A stretch of 64,000 nucleotides of DNA from assembly GCF_006974145.1 (NCBI RefSeq), contig NZ_CP039456.1:2386001-2450000 (forward strand), written 5' to 3'. Source of the DNA: Changchengzhania lutea (GTDB lineage: Bacteria > Bacteroidota > Bacteroidia > Flavobacteriales > Flavobacteriaceae). This document shows positions 63,047-64,000 of the stretch, piece after piece. The notes under the pieces are model-generated. The model was not told where the DNA came from, did not search any database, and saw only the letters and a program-made list of their open reading frames with translations. Each line of letters opens with the position of its first letter. Positions within the stretch are counted from its first letter, which is position 1. The position numbers and the translations under genes are program-made.

Positions 63047-64000
63047 CTATTTCTGATTCACTAAATCCATTAAGTCTACATCATTTCCCAATAATATATC
63101 TGTGGGATTGATACGCCCTTTTTCAGGTCCGTTTTCTAACTTTAAAACACCTCTCGGGCAAACCGCACTGCAAATACCACAGCCTACGCAACTGGATCTT
63201 ACAATGTTTTCGCCTTTTTGGGCATAGGCCCTAACATCGATGCCCATTTCGCAATAGGTAGAGCAATTGCCACATGAAATACATTGGCCGCCGTTAGTGG
63301 TTATTCTGAATCGGGATTTAAAGCGTTGCACCAGGCCTAAATACGCAGCAAGCGGACAGCCAAAACGGCACCATACCCGATTACCAAAAATAGGGTAAAA
63401 GCCAGTACCAATAACACCTGCAAAAATGGCTCCTATTAAAAAACCATAAATGTCTTGAACGGTTTGTGTTTTAATGCCCAATACCGAAGGGCTTCCTGAA
63501 AAGTAAGTGTATAATGTAAAACCTGTCATCACTAATACAAAAACCAAAACCCCATGTACAATCCAGCGTTCAAACTTCCATGCTATTAACGATTTGTCTG
63601 ATAATTGCCGATAAGGATCCCCTAAAGTTTCGGCGAGTCCACCACAACCACAAACCCAAGAGCAGTACCATCGTTTTCCAAAGAAATAGACCATCACAGG
63701 CACAATGACTAAGGTCAACACGATTCCCCAAATAAGAATGAATAATCCCAAGCCACCACTGGTAATAAGTTCGTCTAGGTTCCAACTAAAGAAAAAATCA
63801 TAATCTAATGGGAAGGCATTTTTAAAATCGTACCAAGGTTTTTCAAAACGCACTAAAATTTCAGGAATTAAAAAGGCAAAAACAATTTGAAAGAACAAGA
63901 CAGATGTAGTACGTAGTATTTGATAGTTATTATGCCGGTATTTAATATACATTCTAACGGCCATAACCGTCATTACCGTGCAATACATAAAGCCGTACAA
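63047..64000 (-). CDS. NapH/NosR-like 4Fe-4S membrane protein (5' end outside window)
   Basis: An open frame of at least 317 residues reaching the window edge. Several helices precede WYCSWVCGCGGLAETLGDP and WCRFGCPLAAYLGL, the CxxxCP-type motifs of the NapH/NosR polyferredoxin family. Two 4Fe-4S sites follow (CISCGNCSTYCEMGI and CVGCGICSAVCPRGVL). It would pass electrons across or along the inner membrane. The start codon is not in the window. Confidence 0.88.
   Translation of the reverse strand: MYGFMYCTVMTVMAVRMYIKYRHNNYQILRTTSVLFFQIVFAFLIPEILVRFEKPWYDFKNAFPLDYDFFFSWNLDELITSGGLGLFILIWGIVLTLVIVPVMVYFFGKRWYCSWVCGCGGLAETLGDPYRQLSDKSLIAWKFERWIVHGVLVFVLVMTGFTLYTYFSGSPSVLGIKTQTVQDIYGFLIGAIFAGVIGTGFYPIFGNRVWCRFGCPLAAYLGLVQRFKSRFRITTNGGQCISCGNCSTYCEMGIDVRAYAQKGENIVRSSCVGCGICSAVCPRGVLKLENGPEKGRINPTDILLGNDVDLMDLVNQK

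Noticed and set aside
1-64000. CRISPR array, prophage or integrative element
   Set aside because: No regularly spaced direct repeats, integrase, phage structural genes or tRNA-based attachment sites were seen; mobile DNA here is limited to three insertion sequences and small repeats.

Overview
The window comes from a low-GC member of the Bacteroidota, almost certainly a marine-type Flavobacteriaceae. The evidence is a complete SusC/SusD starch locus, a type IX secretion (T9SS) sorting tail on a giant amylase, TAnnTTTG promoter boxes, mevalonate-pathway genes, and dispersed palindromic repeats typical of flavobacteria. No rRNA, tRNA or CRISPR array was seen.

Layout. (1) 1-5041, minus strand: a DUF885 protein (cut by the window), a 2,5-dioxovalerate-type aldehyde dehydrogenase, a DUF1272 protein and a DapA-superfamily deaminase/aldolase. 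This looks like part of a hydroxyproline or sugar-acid catabolic cluster. Its divergent AraC-type regulator is a pseudogene, split by an IS1595-family element. (2) 5195-8867: a DUF421 membrane protein, then a transketolase-transaldolase operon. An IS1182-like element (8897-10580, 6-bp target duplication) separates the transaldolase from its terminator. (3) 10659-39089: a large alpha-glucan utilisation locus in two divergent arms. The minus arm is susC-susD-susE-susE2-T9SS amylase-surface lipoprotein. The plus arm is a LacI regulator, then MFS transporter, beta-phosphoglucomutase, GH65 maltose phosphorylase, GH13, esterase, GH31, GH13, GH13 and GH97. A perfect 16-bp LacI-type palindrome lies between the arms. 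Glucan would be cut outside by the T9SS amylase, bound by SusD/E, imported by SusC, trimmed by lipoprotein glycosidases and moved into the cytoplasm by the MFS carrier. There maltose is phosphorolysed to glucose plus beta-glucose-1-P, and the latter is isomerised to glucose-6-P.

(4) 39148-48647: a less-described block with a small membrane protein, a GAF-domain protein, an HD domain fused to a Pycsar-type transmembrane effector domain, a lipoprotein joining a metallophosphatase to an Omp85-like barrel, and a DUF2254 membrane protein. I consider this the part most worth following as a possible unrecognised signalling or stress system, although no nucleotide cyclase lies next to it. (5) 48683-50525: an ISAs1-family element with perfect ends and a 10-bp target duplication, followed by two palindromic noncoding elements that share a core. 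(6) 50575-59180: TesB thioesterase, GDPD phosphodiesterase, HI0933-type flavoprotein, an antitoxin with a frameshifted RelE/ParE toxin, DUF1697, diphosphomevalonate decarboxylase, a mevalonate-kinase-like GHMP kinase, a UbiA prenyltransferase, a pseudouridine-synthase paralogue lacking its catalytic aspartate, and two small conserved proteins. (7) 59172-64000, minus strand: a GT87-like membrane glycosyltransferase carrying an in-frame repeat insertion, two GT2 glycosyltransferases and a 4Fe-4S membrane protein running off the window.
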